From contig JADQCE010000002.1 of assembly GCA_016278265.1 (NCBI GenBank), forward strand, positions 496,001 through 560,000: DNA of 64,000 nt, read 5' to 3'. The stretch comes from Halothiobacillus sp. (GTDB lineage: Bacteria > Pseudomonadota > Gammaproteobacteria > Halothiobacillales > Halothiobacillaceae). The notes beneath the pieces are model-generated. The model did not search any database. It worked only from the letters and a program-made list of their open reading frames with translations, and was not told where the DNA came from. Of this stretch, positions 30,176-38,411 are shown in pieces. Each line of letters opens with the position of its first letter. Position 1 is the first letter of the stretch. Position numbers and translations under genes: made by a program.

Positions 30176-30247
30176 GTAGGAGCGGCTTTGGCCGCGATAG
30201 GCAGGGTTTCCCGCGATTGGATTTCGCGCCTGAAGGCGCTCCTGCGG
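30176..30247. repeat. REP doublet (BIME-like inverted pair)
   Basis: GTAGGAGCGGCTTTGGCCGC (30176-30195, then GA) is one REP unit with the 5' GTAG head seen in REPs mobilised by RAYT transposases. It is matched in inverse orientation by 30223-30247, whose complement reads GCAGGAGCGCCTTCAGGCGC. Both fold into stem-loops (GCGGC/GCCGC type). A further hairpin, GGCCGC (30282-30287) with GCGGCC (30292-30297), may end the yej transcript. The rest of 30248-30420 holds no gene. Confidence 0.75.
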
Positions 30248-30420
30248 AATTCACAATCGTGAGGCAAACCTCGCTCAATAAGGCCGCCCTAGCGGCCGTT
30301 CTGGCGACGATGGACTAAAGCACCAGATTCCTGTCCTTCCCTTGCCACCCGGTCGACCCGCTCGGGTATCATGGCGCGTCGAGAGAGTCCTCCAACCGCC
30401 CCGTCACGGATCGATCGCGC

Positions 30421-30819
30421 ATGCCGAAGAAATCCCGCCAGAATCGTCTTCCCGGAGAGGCCTACGCCCCGGGCATCCACGCCCGACTGTGGCTGATCGA
30501 CGAGGCGGGCGAGCATTACCTGGGCGTGGGCAAGGTGCGGCTGATGGAGGCGATCGACGAGCTGGGTTCGATCAGCCACGCCGCCCGCACGCTGGGCATG
30601 AGCTACAAGCGTGCTTGGTCGCTGATCCAGGAGGTCAACCAGCTCGAGGACGAGCCCTATGTCTCCAAGGAGGTCGGCGGCGCTGGCGGCGGCCATGCCA
30701 CGGTCACCGACACCGGCCGCGCCGCGATCGCCCGCTACCGCGAGCTCGAGGACGATCTGCGCGCCTTTCTCGCCCGGCGCGCCGAGAAGCGGGACCGAAA
30801 CCGGGGAGGGCGCTCATGA
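30421..30819 (+). CDS. ModE N-terminal-type winged helix transcriptional regulator
   Basis: 132 residues. The winged-helix domain has IHARLWLIDEAGEHYLGVGKVRLMEAI, then SISHAARTLGMSYKRAWSLI as the recognition helix and EVGGAGGGHATVTDTGRAAI as the wing: these are signatures of the ModE/LysR-type N-terminal domain of molybdate regulators. There is no C-terminal molybdate-binding (TOBE/MOP) domain, so the signal it senses is unknown. Its stop overlaps the start of the DUF455 gene (ATGA). Confidence 0.85.
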   Translation: MPKKSRQNRLPGEAYAPGIHARLWLIDEAGEHYLGVGKVRLMEAIDELGSISHAARTLGMSYKRAWSLIQEVNQLEDEPYVSKEVGGAGGGHATVTDTGRAAIARYRELEDDLRAFLARRAEKRDRNRGGRS

Positions 30820-31652
30820 CCGACACGCTGCGTGAGCGCGCCGGCCGGGCCCTGCGCGACCGCGACCCGGCGACCAAGGCCGACGCCGTCCGCGCGCTCT
30901 ATGACGAGGCGATGGCCATGGCGGACGCTGAGGTGCCGTTGCCGCCTTCGTCAATCGAACCGGTGCCCGACCCGGGCCGCCCGACGCGCCCCGAACTGGT
31001 CGCTCCCCGTGACGTCCCCAAGCGCGGCCCGGCCACGCCTGAGGGCCGTGCCTCGATGGCGCATTCCTTCGCGCATATCGAGTTCAACGCCATGAACATC
31101 GGTCTTGATGCCTGCTACCGCTTCGATGCCATGCCCGCGGATTTCTACCGCGACTGGCTCTCGGTGGCCCGTGACGAGGCCAAGCACTTCGAGTTGCTGA
31201 ACGCGTATCTGGGTGAGCGTGGCTACGAGTACGGCTCGTTCCCGGCGCACGCCAGCCTGTGGGAGACCGTGCACGGCACCGAGCACGATGTGCTGGTGCG
31301 CATGGCACTGATCCCGCGCGTGCTCGAGGCGCGCGGTCTGGACGTCACCCCCGGCATCCAGCGCAAGCTCGCCCAGTACGACGACCAGCCGCTGATCGAC
31401 ATCCTCGATGTGATCTACAACGAGGAGATCCAGCACGTGCACATCGGTACCCGCTGGTTCCGCTTCGCCTGCGAGCAGCGCGGCGTCGATCCGCGTGTGA
31501 CCTTCCGCGAGCTGTTGCAGCAATACATGGCCGGGCGCATCCGCGGCCCCTACGACGAGGTCGGTCGCAAGGCGGCCGGCTTCACCGACGGCGAGATGGC
31601 CGACCTGAAGGACATGGAGGCCGAGACGCTCGCCATGCTGGAGGGCAAATGA
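30816..31652 (+). CDS. DUF455 ferritin-like domain protein
   Basis: 278 residues from ATG 30816, overlapping the regulator's stop. It begins TLRERAGRALRDRDPATKAD and has the ferritin-like diiron ligand pattern: Glu in FAHIEFNAMNIG, Glu and His in ARDEAKHFELL, and Glu/His in IYNEEIQHVHIG. The family is widespread in proteobacteria; its substrate is unknown, though distant similarity to MiaE-like hydroxylases has been noted for the fold. Its own stop overlaps the dnaE start. Confidence 0.88.
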   Translation: MTDTLRERAGRALRDRDPATKADAVRALYDEAMAMADAEVPLPPSSIEPVPDPGRPTRPELVAPRDVPKRGPATPEGRASMAHSFAHIEFNAMNIGLDACYRFDAMPADFYRDWLSVARDEAKHFELLNAYLGERGYEYGSFPAHASLWETVHGTEHDVLVRMALIPRVLEARGLDVTPGIQRKLAQYDDQPLIDILDVIYNEEIQHVHIGTRWFRFACEQRGVDPRVTFRELLQQYMAGRIRGPYDEVGRKAAGFTDGEMADLKDMEAETLAMLEGK

Positions 31653-34600
31653 GCTTCGTCCACCTCCACGTGCACAGCGAGTACTCGCTGATCGACGGCA
31701 CCCTGCGCGTCAAGGACGCCGTCGCCCAGGCCAAGGCCCGCGGCATGCCCGCCATCGCCCTGACCGACCAGGGCAACCTGTTTGCGATGGTGAAGTTCTA
31801 CAAGGCCGCGCTGGGTGCGGGCATCAAGCCGATCTTCGGCGCCGACTGTCTGGTCTACGAGAACGCCCAGACCCCGCCGTCGCGCGTGGTGCTGCTCGCG
31901 CAGAACGACACCGGCTTTTTGCACCTGACCGAGCTGCTCTCGCAGGCCTACTGCGAGGGCCAGCACGACGACAAGCCCTGCCTGAATCGTGACTGGCTCA
32001 CCCCCGAGAAGACTGATGGGCTGATCGCCCTGATCGGCGTGGACAGCGACCTCGGTCGCGGCCTGGTCCACGGGCTGGATCACGTCGTCGACGAGGCGCT
32101 GGCCTTCTGGACCCAGCGCTTCCCCGATCGGCTGTACCTCGAGCTCACGCGCACCAACCGCGTCAACGAGGGCGCGTTCATCGAGTCGGCGGTGAATCTC
32201 GCCATCGCCAATGATCTGCCGGTGGTCGCCAGCAACGACGTGCGTTTTCTCGACCAGTCGGACTTCGATGCCCACGAGGTGCGGGTCTGTATCAACCAGG
32301 GCCGCACGCTCGAGGACCCGCGCCGGCCGCGCGACTACTCCGACCGCCAGTACCTGCGCACCGCCGCCGAGATGCGCGAGCTGTTCGCGGACCTCCCCGA
32401 GGCGATCGACAACAGCGTGGCCATCGCCGAGCGCTGCAATGTCACGCTGAAACTGGGCGAGAACTTCCTGCCCAACTTCCCGACGCCCGCGGGTCAGACC
32501 GAATCGGACTACCTGCGCGAGCTCTCCGCGCAGGGGCTGGCAGCGCGCCTCGAGCGCGTCCCGGCGCAAGACCACCAGACCTACCGCGAACGGCTCGAGC
32601 GCGAGCTGGACGTGATCATCCAGATGGGTTTTCCCGGCTACTTCCTGATCGTTGCGGACTTCATCCAGTGGGCCAAGCGCCAGGATATTCCGGTTGGGCC
32701 GGGCCGGGGTTCGGGCGCGGGCTCGATCGTCGCCTGGGCGCTATTGATCACCGACATCGATCCGATGGCCTACGACCTGCTGTTCGAGCGGTTCCTCAAC
32801 CCCGAGCGGGTCTCGATGCCCGACTTCGATATCGACTTCTGCATGGAAGGCCGCGATCGGGTGATCGACTACGTCGCCGAGCGCTACGGCCGTGATGCCG
32901 TCTCGCAGATCGCCACCCACGGCACCATGGCCGCCAAGGCGGTGGTCCGCGACGTCGGCCGGGTGCTGGGCTATCCCTACGGCTTCGTCGACCGGATCGC
33001 CAAGCTGATCCCGTTCAAGCCGGGCATGGACGTCACGCTCGACGATGCCCTCGGGCGCACGGAAAAGAGCCAGAAGGAGCCCGAGCGCTACTCGGCCGAC
33101 CTGAAGGAGCTCTACGACCGCGACGAGGAAGTCCAGGCCGTCATTGACATGGGCGGGGCACTGCAGGGACTGCCGCGTTCGGTGGGCAAGCACGCCGGCG
33201 GCGTACTGATCGCCCCAAGCAAGCTCACCGACTTCACGCCGATGTTCTGCGAGGCCAACCACGCCTCGCCGGCATCCCAGCTCGACAAGGACGACGTCGA
33301 GGCCGTCGGTCTCGTGAAGTTCGACTTCCTGGGCCTGCGCAACCTCACCATCATCGACTGGGCGCTCAAGGCCATCAACGCCACGCGCGCGCAGACCGGT
33401 GAAGAGCCGATCGACATCTCGGCGATCCCGATGGACGACCCCAAGAGCTTCGAGTTGTTGAAGCGCTGCGAGACCACCGCGGTGTTCCAGCTCGAGTCCA
33501 AGGGCATGAAGGGCCTGATCAAGAAGCTCCAGCCGGACAACTTCGAGGAAATCATCGCCCTGGTGGCCCTTTTCCGCCCGGGGCCGCTCGATTCGGGCAT
33601 GGTCGACGACTTCATCCTGCGCAAGAAGGGCGAGCAGGAGGTCGAGTACCTCCACCCCTGGCTCACGGAGGTCTTGAAGCCCACCTACGGGGTGATCGTC
33701 TACCAGGAACAGGTCATGCAGATCGCCCAGATCCTGGCCGGCTACACGTTGGGCGGCGCGGATCTCTTGCGCCGGGCGATGGGCAAGAAGAAGGCCGAGG
33801 AAATGGCCAAGCAGCGCCAGATCTTCCTCGATGGCGCCCAGGAAAAGGGCGTCGACGTCGAGCAGGCCGGCTACATCTTCGATCTGGTAGAGAAATTCGC
33901 CGGCTACGGCTTCAACAAGTCGCACTCGGCCGCCTATGCGCTGGTCGCCTACCAGACCGCCTGGCTCAAGGCCCACTACCCGGCGTTCTTCATGGCCGCC
34001 GTGCTGTCTGCGGACATGGACAACACCGACAAGGTGGTTGGCCTGATCGAGGAATGCCGCCGCATGGAGCTCGACGTGGTGCCGCCGTCCGTGCAGCGCT
34101 GTGCCTACCGCTTTACCGCCGGCGGCGAGCGCGAGATCGTCTACGGTCTCGGCGCGATCCGCGGGGTGGGCGAGGGCGTCATCCAGCGCATCGTCGAGGA
34201 GCGCGCCGAGCACGGCCCCTTCAAGGACATGAACGAGTTCTGTCAGCGCGTCGGTGCGCAGGCCCTCAACAAGCGCGTGCTCGATGCCATGGTCTGCGCC
34301 GGCGCACTCGACGAGCTGGGTCCGTCACGCGCGGCCCTGCAGGCCCACATCCCCGAGGCGATGAAGGCGGCCAGCCAGGTCGCCAATGCCGCCGAGGCGG
34401 GCATGAGTGATCTGTTCGGCGGCATGGACGAGCCGGAGACCGCCGTCGCCAGCCCGATCAAGCCGCTGCCCGAGTGGTCGGATGACGAGCGCCTGCGCCT
34501 CGAGAAGAACATGCTCGGGCTTTACCTCACCGGTCACCCGATCAACCAGTACATCGACGAGATCAAGTGCTTCATCACCGGGCGGCTCGACGAGCTGACC

Positions 34601-35167
34601 GACAAGGCCGAGGCCGCCGCGGCGGCCGCCGGTGGTGGCTTCGTGCGCGGCACGCCCGCGGTGGTGGCCGGGCTGTGCGTCGCCGAGCGCACCATGCGCA
34701 CGCAGAGCGGCGACAAGCAGCTGTTCGTCACCCTGGACGATGGGCACGGTCGCGGCGAGATGCGGCTGGTGGGTGACGACATCGACACCCTGGCCGACCG
34801 CGTCGGCCGCGACCAGCTGGTGATCGTCGAGGGTGACGTCTCCTTCGATTCGTTCAACGGCAACCTGCGGATTCGTCACAAGCGGCTCTATACGCTGGGC
34901 GAGGCGCGGGCGCGGTTCGCGCAGTGCGTCACCATCGCGCTCACTCCCGACTGCGGCATCGAGGCGACCGAGCGGTTGCTCGATATCGTCGAGCCGTTCC
35001 GCGAGGCGGAGGGGTTGCCGGTGATTGTCGAGGTGCAGAGTGAGTTGGGGCGGGGGGCATTTCGTTTGTCCGACGAGTGGCGGGTGGCGCCGGAGGCTAC
35101 GTTGATGGAGCGGTTGGAGGCATTGGATACCGTGATGCGTGCCTTCGCCTACTACCAACGCCGTTGA
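31649..35167 (+). CDS. dnaE: DNA polymerase III subunit alpha
   Basis: 1172 residues, a normal DnaE1 length. It starts MSFVHLHVHSEYSLIDGTLR, the PHP domain. The polymerase palm has PDFDIDFCMEGRDRVIDYVA near residue 390, with the catalytic aspartates. Then GRGSGAGSIVAWALLITDIDP (just before), FQLESKGMKGLIKKLQPD, the fingers GADLLRRAMGKKKAEEM, the tandem HhH and an OB domain near the C-terminus. It copies the chromosome in the replisome. The start overlaps the DUF455 stop (ATGA). The last 100 bp drift to less typical codon use. Confidence 0.97.
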   Translation: MSFVHLHVHSEYSLIDGTLRVKDAVAQAKARGMPAIALTDQGNLFAMVKFYKAALGAGIKPIFGADCLVYENAQTPPSRVVLLAQNDTGFLHLTELLSQAYCEGQHDDKPCLNRDWLTPEKTDGLIALIGVDSDLGRGLVHGLDHVVDEALAFWTQRFPDRLYLELTRTNRVNEGAFIESAVNLAIANDLPVVASNDVRFLDQSDFDAHEVRVCINQGRTLEDPRRPRDYSDRQYLRTAAEMRELFADLPEAIDNSVAIAERCNVTLKLGENFLPNFPTPAGQTESDYLRELSAQGLAARLERVPAQDHQTYRERLERELDVIIQMGFPGYFLIVADFIQWAKRQDIPVGPGRGSGAGSIVAWALLITDIDPMAYDLLFERFLNPERVSMPDFDIDFCMEGRDRVIDYVAERYGRDAVSQIATHGTMAAKAVVRDVGRVLGYPYGFVDRIAKLIPFKPGMDVTLDDALGRTEKSQKEPERYSADLKELYDRDEEVQAVIDMGGALQGLPRSVGKHAGGVLIAPSKLTDFTPMFCEANHASPASQLDKDDVEAVGLVKFDFLGLRNLTIIDWALKAINATRAQTGEEPIDISAIPMDDPKSFELLKRCETTAVFQLESKGMKGLIKKLQPDNFEEIIALVALFRPGPLDSGMVDDFILRKKGEQEVEYLHPWLTEVLKPTYGVIVYQEQVMQIAQILAGYTLGGADLLRRAMGKKKAEEMAKQRQIFLDGAQEKGVDVEQAGYIFDLVEKFAGYGFNKSHSAAYALVAYQTAWLKAHYPAFFMAAVLSADMDNTDKVVGLIEECRRMELDVVPPSVQRCAYRFTAGGEREIVYGLGAIRGVGEGVIQRIVEERAEHGPFKDMNEFCQRVGAQALNKRVLDAMVCAGALDELGPSRAALQAHIPEAMKAASQVANAAEAGMSDLFGGMDEPETAVASPIKPLPEWSDDERLRLEKNMLGLYLTGHPINQYIDEIKCFITGRLDELTDKAEAAAAAAGGGFVRGTPAVVAGLCVAERTMRTQSGDKQLFVTLDDGHGRGEMRLVGDDIDTLADRVGRDQLVIVEGDVSFDSFNGNLRIRHKRLYTLGEARARFAQCVTIALTPDCGIEATERLLDIVEPFREAEGLPVIVEVQSELGRGAFRLSDEWRVAPEATLMERLEALDTVMRAFAYYQRR

Positions 35168-35202
35168 TCTTTGTAGGTTCTCGAACTTTTCTTGAGGTGC
35201 TC

Positions 35203-35685
35203 ATGGAGGAATTTAACGAAAAAATAAATCGTCTAAATAGGCTGTCTTCGAGGTATCCGAGTCAGTCGAAGCTTCAGATGTATCGGAATCTATGCTTTAG
35301 TGCGGCAGGTGTCTGTCTGGTTGTGATATTGGTTGTTTTTCAATCAGGTGAAGACACGCTGCCGCTGACTATTTCTATCTATAGCGCATCTATTTCTATT
35401 CCTCTTTGGCTCGCTTATGGCTCGCTGTATGAGTTCTACATTCTGATAGGGCCAAGGAGTTATTCCCATTTTAGAAACAGATTTAATGGAAACTGGGACG
35501 TGGTTCCGGTTTTGGTTGCAGGGACTGGCCTCATAGCAACTGTTGGTGGTGTTTTATATCAGATCCGGCCACTCGCTTTGTATTTGTTTCTGGGGGCGGG
35601 GGCTGTTGGGATGGCTCTGATTTATTTGTTTAGCTTCAGTCTGTCGGACCATATTTTTGGAGATAGGGAGCGCTCATCGGATTAG
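35203..35685 (+). CDS. Hypothetical small membrane protein, AT-rich
   Basis: 160 residues from ATG 35203, supported by TTGAGG eight bases upstream. I do not recognise the family. Charged N-terminus (MEEFNEKINRLNRLSSRYPS), then about four membrane segments (around 33-49, 57-76, 100-121, 124-149) in two hairpins with a soluble loop (IGPRSYSHFRNRFNGNWDVV). Codon use is strikingly AT-rich (AAA, ATA, TTT, TTG, TCT), unlike the GC-rich genes on both sides, which points to horizontal acquisition. It lies next to the inverted-repeat element at 35.8-36.2 kb. Confidence 0.7.
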   Translation: MEEFNEKINRLNRLSSRYPSQSKLQMYRNLCFSAAGVCLVVILVVFQSGEDTLPLTISIYSASISIPLWLAYGSLYEFYILIGPRSYSHFRNRFNGNWDVVPVLVAGTGLIATVGGVLYQIRPLALYLFLGAGAVGMALIYLFSFSLSDHIFGDRERSSD

Positions 35686-35764
35686 AGGCGCAGATCCATT
35701 TTCGATCAGACAAAGAAATGATTTCACGCGCCGCTTGGATTGGGTGTGCCTGCCGCCATTCGCA

Positions 35765-36250
35765 CTGCATGGCGCGCGAGCCCCTTTTCTTGCTTGTCCA
35801 AGAAAAGGGGCGAAAAGAAGGACACCCCGACGCCTTGGCGGCCCGACCCTGCGATTCCCCGCTCGCGAGGCAAGGCGTAAGGGGCCTCGCCCTCCGATTG
35901 GAATTATTGGGCGCGCTCAAGCGGCGTGGTTGTCTTTGGCTCCGGCAGCACGAAACGCTGAAGGGATGCAGACGCTACTCGGTCAGCGCGGCGGTGAACG
36001 AAGGTTTCGCCCCCTTTCGGCTTGCCTCACGGCCGGCGGCTGGCCGGGGTCGGAGCGACAGGGACGTCGCTCCGAGGCTCGCCGCGACACGACGTCGCGT
36101 CGAGCCGGCCCCGAGCCAGCCGTCGGTCGTGAGGCTTCGAGGTCGGACACCGTCCGGCCTCGAAGGCCCGAAGGGCCAAGCCGTGGGGTGTCCTTCTTTT
36201 CGGGTCTTTTCTTGGACAAGCAAGAAAATACCCTCGCACGCCGCGCACGG
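35765..36250. repeat. Inverted-repeat-bounded intergenic element, about 0.5 kb
   Basis: A 44-nt sequence at 35785-35828 recurs inverted at 36185-36228 with three mismatches; weaker similarity extends about 20 nt further out. Each arm contains its own palindrome (CCCCTTTTCTTG 35781-35792 with CAAGAAAAGGGG 35799-35810) and the block GAAAAGAAGGACACCCC. The interior is GC-rich with more hairpins, such as CGGAGCGAC/GTCGCTCCG near 36051-36074. No transposase is encoded. Translations (LACPRK-type, Arg/Pro-rich) look spurious. The layout resembles a non-autonomous mobile element. Confidence 0.65.
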
Positions 36251-36403
36251 CGATCAGTTCGTGCCACATCACTTGACCGGCGTGCGAAATCCACCTCCTG
36301 CGCCAGAACGCTGGATTGCCACTGAATCTTCGATTGGCTGATAAATGGCCTTGCAACAGGGTTTTGGGCGTTGATGGGGCATAAAACCCTATGCCGTTAC
36401 CTG
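36251..36403. other. Intergenic region before the acyl-CoA ligase
   Basis: No gene is supported. An inverted repeat GGGTTTT (36360-36366) with AAAACCC (36383-36389) could form a hairpin in the leader or be part of the control region. Confidence 0.4.
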
Positions 36404-36423
36404 GTGTATCGGCACTGATACAC
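36404..36423 (+). promoter_or_regulatory. Palindromic operator candidate upstream of the acyl-CoA ligase gene
   Basis: GTGTATC, 6-nt spacer GGCACT, GATACAC: a perfect 7-bp inverted repeat 33 bp before the start codon, a typical size for TetR or GntR dimers. Which regulator binds is unknown; no regulator gene is adjacent. Confidence 0.5.
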
Positions 36424-36456
36424 TCCGGCCACTATCAGGATGTTAGCCGGAGGAAA

Positions 36457-38298
36457 ATGATGTCCCCGCCCAACCCGACCCACGCCAGTAACTCGGCGGA
36501 TCACCGCGTCACGCCTGCCCAGGCCGTCAACCTGAGCGGGCTTTTTTTCGAGCGCGTCGAGCGCACGCCGCAGGCGATCGCGTACCGCCAGTACGATCCC
36601 GGTTGCCAGGACTGGATCGACACCACCTGGGCCGACATGTCCTTCGAGGTGGGGCGCATTCAGGCGGCGATGACGCGCGACGGGCTCGCATCTGGCGATC
36701 GCATCGCGATCATGCTCAAGAACGCCCGCGAGTGGGTGCTGTTCGATCAGGCTGCGCTCGGTCTTGGGCTGGTGACGGTGCCGCTCTATACCGACGACCG
36801 GCCGCTCAACGTGGCGAAGATCATCAAGGAGACAGGCGCGAAGCTTCTGGTGGTCGACGGGCGGCGCCAGTGGCGGGGTCTCGAGGCGGTCGCCGACGGT
36901 TTCGAGACCCTCAAGCGCATCATCACGCTGGCACCGGTCGACGCCGAGGATGGCTCCAAGGACAAGCATCTGGAGTCCTTCGCCGACTGGACCTTCGGCG
37001 CGCGCGGCGAGCCGGTGCGGTTGGAGGCCGGCGGCCAGACGCTTGCCTCGATCGTCTACACCTCCGGCACCGCCGGGCGGGCCAAGGGCGTGATGCTCAC
37101 GCACAGCAACATGCTGGAAAACGCCTTCGCCTGCTCGAAGGTCGCCTCGATCACCGGCGACGACCTGTTCCTCTCCTTCCTGCCCCTGTCGCACACCCTT
37201 GAGCGCACCGGCGGCTACTACCTCCCGATGATCTGCGGCTCGACCGTGGCCTTCGCGCGCTCGGCACAGCAGCTGGGCGAGGATCTCGGAATCATCAAGC
37301 CGACGCTGCTGATCTCCGTGCCGCGTGTCTACGAGCGCGTCTACGACCGGATTGGCTCGGCGCTGAAGAAAAAGGGGGCGTTCGCACAGAAGCTGTTCGA
37401 GCGCACCGTCTTGGTCGGTACCGCCCGATTCGAGCGGTCGCAGGGTCGCGAAGGCAGTGCGTGGGAGGCGGCCTTCTGGCCGCTGTTCGATCGACTGGTG
37501 GCGACCAAGCTGCGCGAGCGCCTCGGTGGGCGGCTGCGTTACGCCATCTGCGGTGGGGCGCCGCTCTCGCCGGAGCTGGCGACCGTGTTCACCGGCATTG
37601 GTGTGCCGGTGCTGCAGGGTTACGGCCTGACCGAGGCGAGTCCGGTGGTGTCGGTCAACCGCCCGGATGACAACCGGCCCGAGACCATCGGCACGACGCT
37701 TGAGGGCGTCGAGGTGCGCCTGGGCGAACACGACGAGCTGCTGGTCAAGGGCGCGGGCGTGATGCAGGGCTACTGGAAGAACGACGAGGCCACTGCCGCG
37801 GCCATCGACGCGCAGGGCTGGCTGCATACCGGCGACCAGGCGGCGATCGACGAGGATGGCCACATCCGCATCACCGGCCGGCTCAAGGACATCATCGTCA
37901 TGGCCAACGGCGAGAAGGTGCCGCCGGCGGCGATGGAGACGGCCATCGGGCTGGACCCGCTGGTCGACCAGGTGATGGTGCTGGGCGAGGGGCACCACCA
38001 ACTGGCCGCCCTGGTGGTGGTCGAGCCCGAGGCCTTCGCCGAGCTGATGCACGAGTTCGGCATGGATTCCGAGGATCCGGAAACGCTCACCGACCGTTTC
38101 GTCGAGCGGCTGGTGCTCAAGCGCGTCAATGCCCGCCTCGAGGACTTCCCCGGCTATGCGCAGATCCGCCGCGTGAAGATCCTCACCGAGCCGTGGACCA
38201 TCGAGGACGGGCTGATGACGCCTACACAAAAGCTCAAGCGCCCGCTGATCGAGAAGGAACACGCCGAGGACATCGCCGAGCTGTTCGCCGGACGCTAG
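36457..38298 (+). CDS. Long-chain acyl-CoA synthetase (AMP-binding, FAA1/FadD15 type)
   Basis: 613 residues from ATG 36457 (a second ATG follows at once; GGAGG lies upstream). It activates fatty acids to acyl-CoA through an acyl-adenylate. Motifs: P-loop IVYTSGTAGRAKGVMLTHSN near residue 200, FLPLSHTLERTGGYYLP, ISVPRVYERVYDRI, GYGLTEASPVVSVN, GWLHTGDQAAIDEDGHIRIT, KDIIVMANGEKVPP. The long-chain subfamily (about 600 residues) is indicated by length and by the EAAFWPLFDRLVATKLRERL region. With the FadL porin next to it, a fatty-acid uptake pair. Confidence 0.92.
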   Translation: MMSPPNPTHASNSADHRVTPAQAVNLSGLFFERVERTPQAIAYRQYDPGCQDWIDTTWADMSFEVGRIQAAMTRDGLASGDRIAIMLKNAREWVLFDQAALGLGLVTVPLYTDDRPLNVAKIIKETGAKLLVVDGRRQWRGLEAVADGFETLKRIITLAPVDAEDGSKDKHLESFADWTFGARGEPVRLEAGGQTLASIVYTSGTAGRAKGVMLTHSNMLENAFACSKVASITGDDLFLSFLPLSHTLERTGGYYLPMICGSTVAFARSAQQLGEDLGIIKPTLLISVPRVYERVYDRIGSALKKKGAFAQKLFERTVLVGTARFERSQGREGSAWEAAFWPLFDRLVATKLRERLGGRLRYAICGGAPLSPELATVFTGIGVPVLQGYGLTEASPVVSVNRPDDNRPETIGTTLEGVEVRLGEHDELLVKGAGVMQGYWKNDEATAAAIDAQGWLHTGDQAAIDEDGHIRITGRLKDIIVMANGEKVPPAAMETAIGLDPLVDQVMVLGEGHHQLAALVVVEPEAFAELMHEFGMDSEDPETLTDRFVERLVLKRVNARLEDFPGYAQIRRVKILTEPWTIEDGLMTPTQKLKRPLIEKEHAEDIAELFAGR

Positions 38299-38411
38299 CG
38301 GCGCCGTCTCCCCCGATACTCGACGAACGCCGGTCCGTAACGGGCCGGTTTCGGCCGAGTCACGCATGAAATCCCGAAGAAAAGCTCAAGAAAAGAAGAG
38401 GAGTTAGAGTC

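Noticed and set aside
35657-36325. Arg/Pro-rich frames inside the inverted-repeat element
   Set aside because: Different overlapping frames are open on both strands and their ends come from the repeat arms, as expected of non-coding repeats.
36397-38367. 656-codon frame opposite the acyl-CoA ligase
   Set aside because: Antisense shadow caused by GC-rich codons; no domain.
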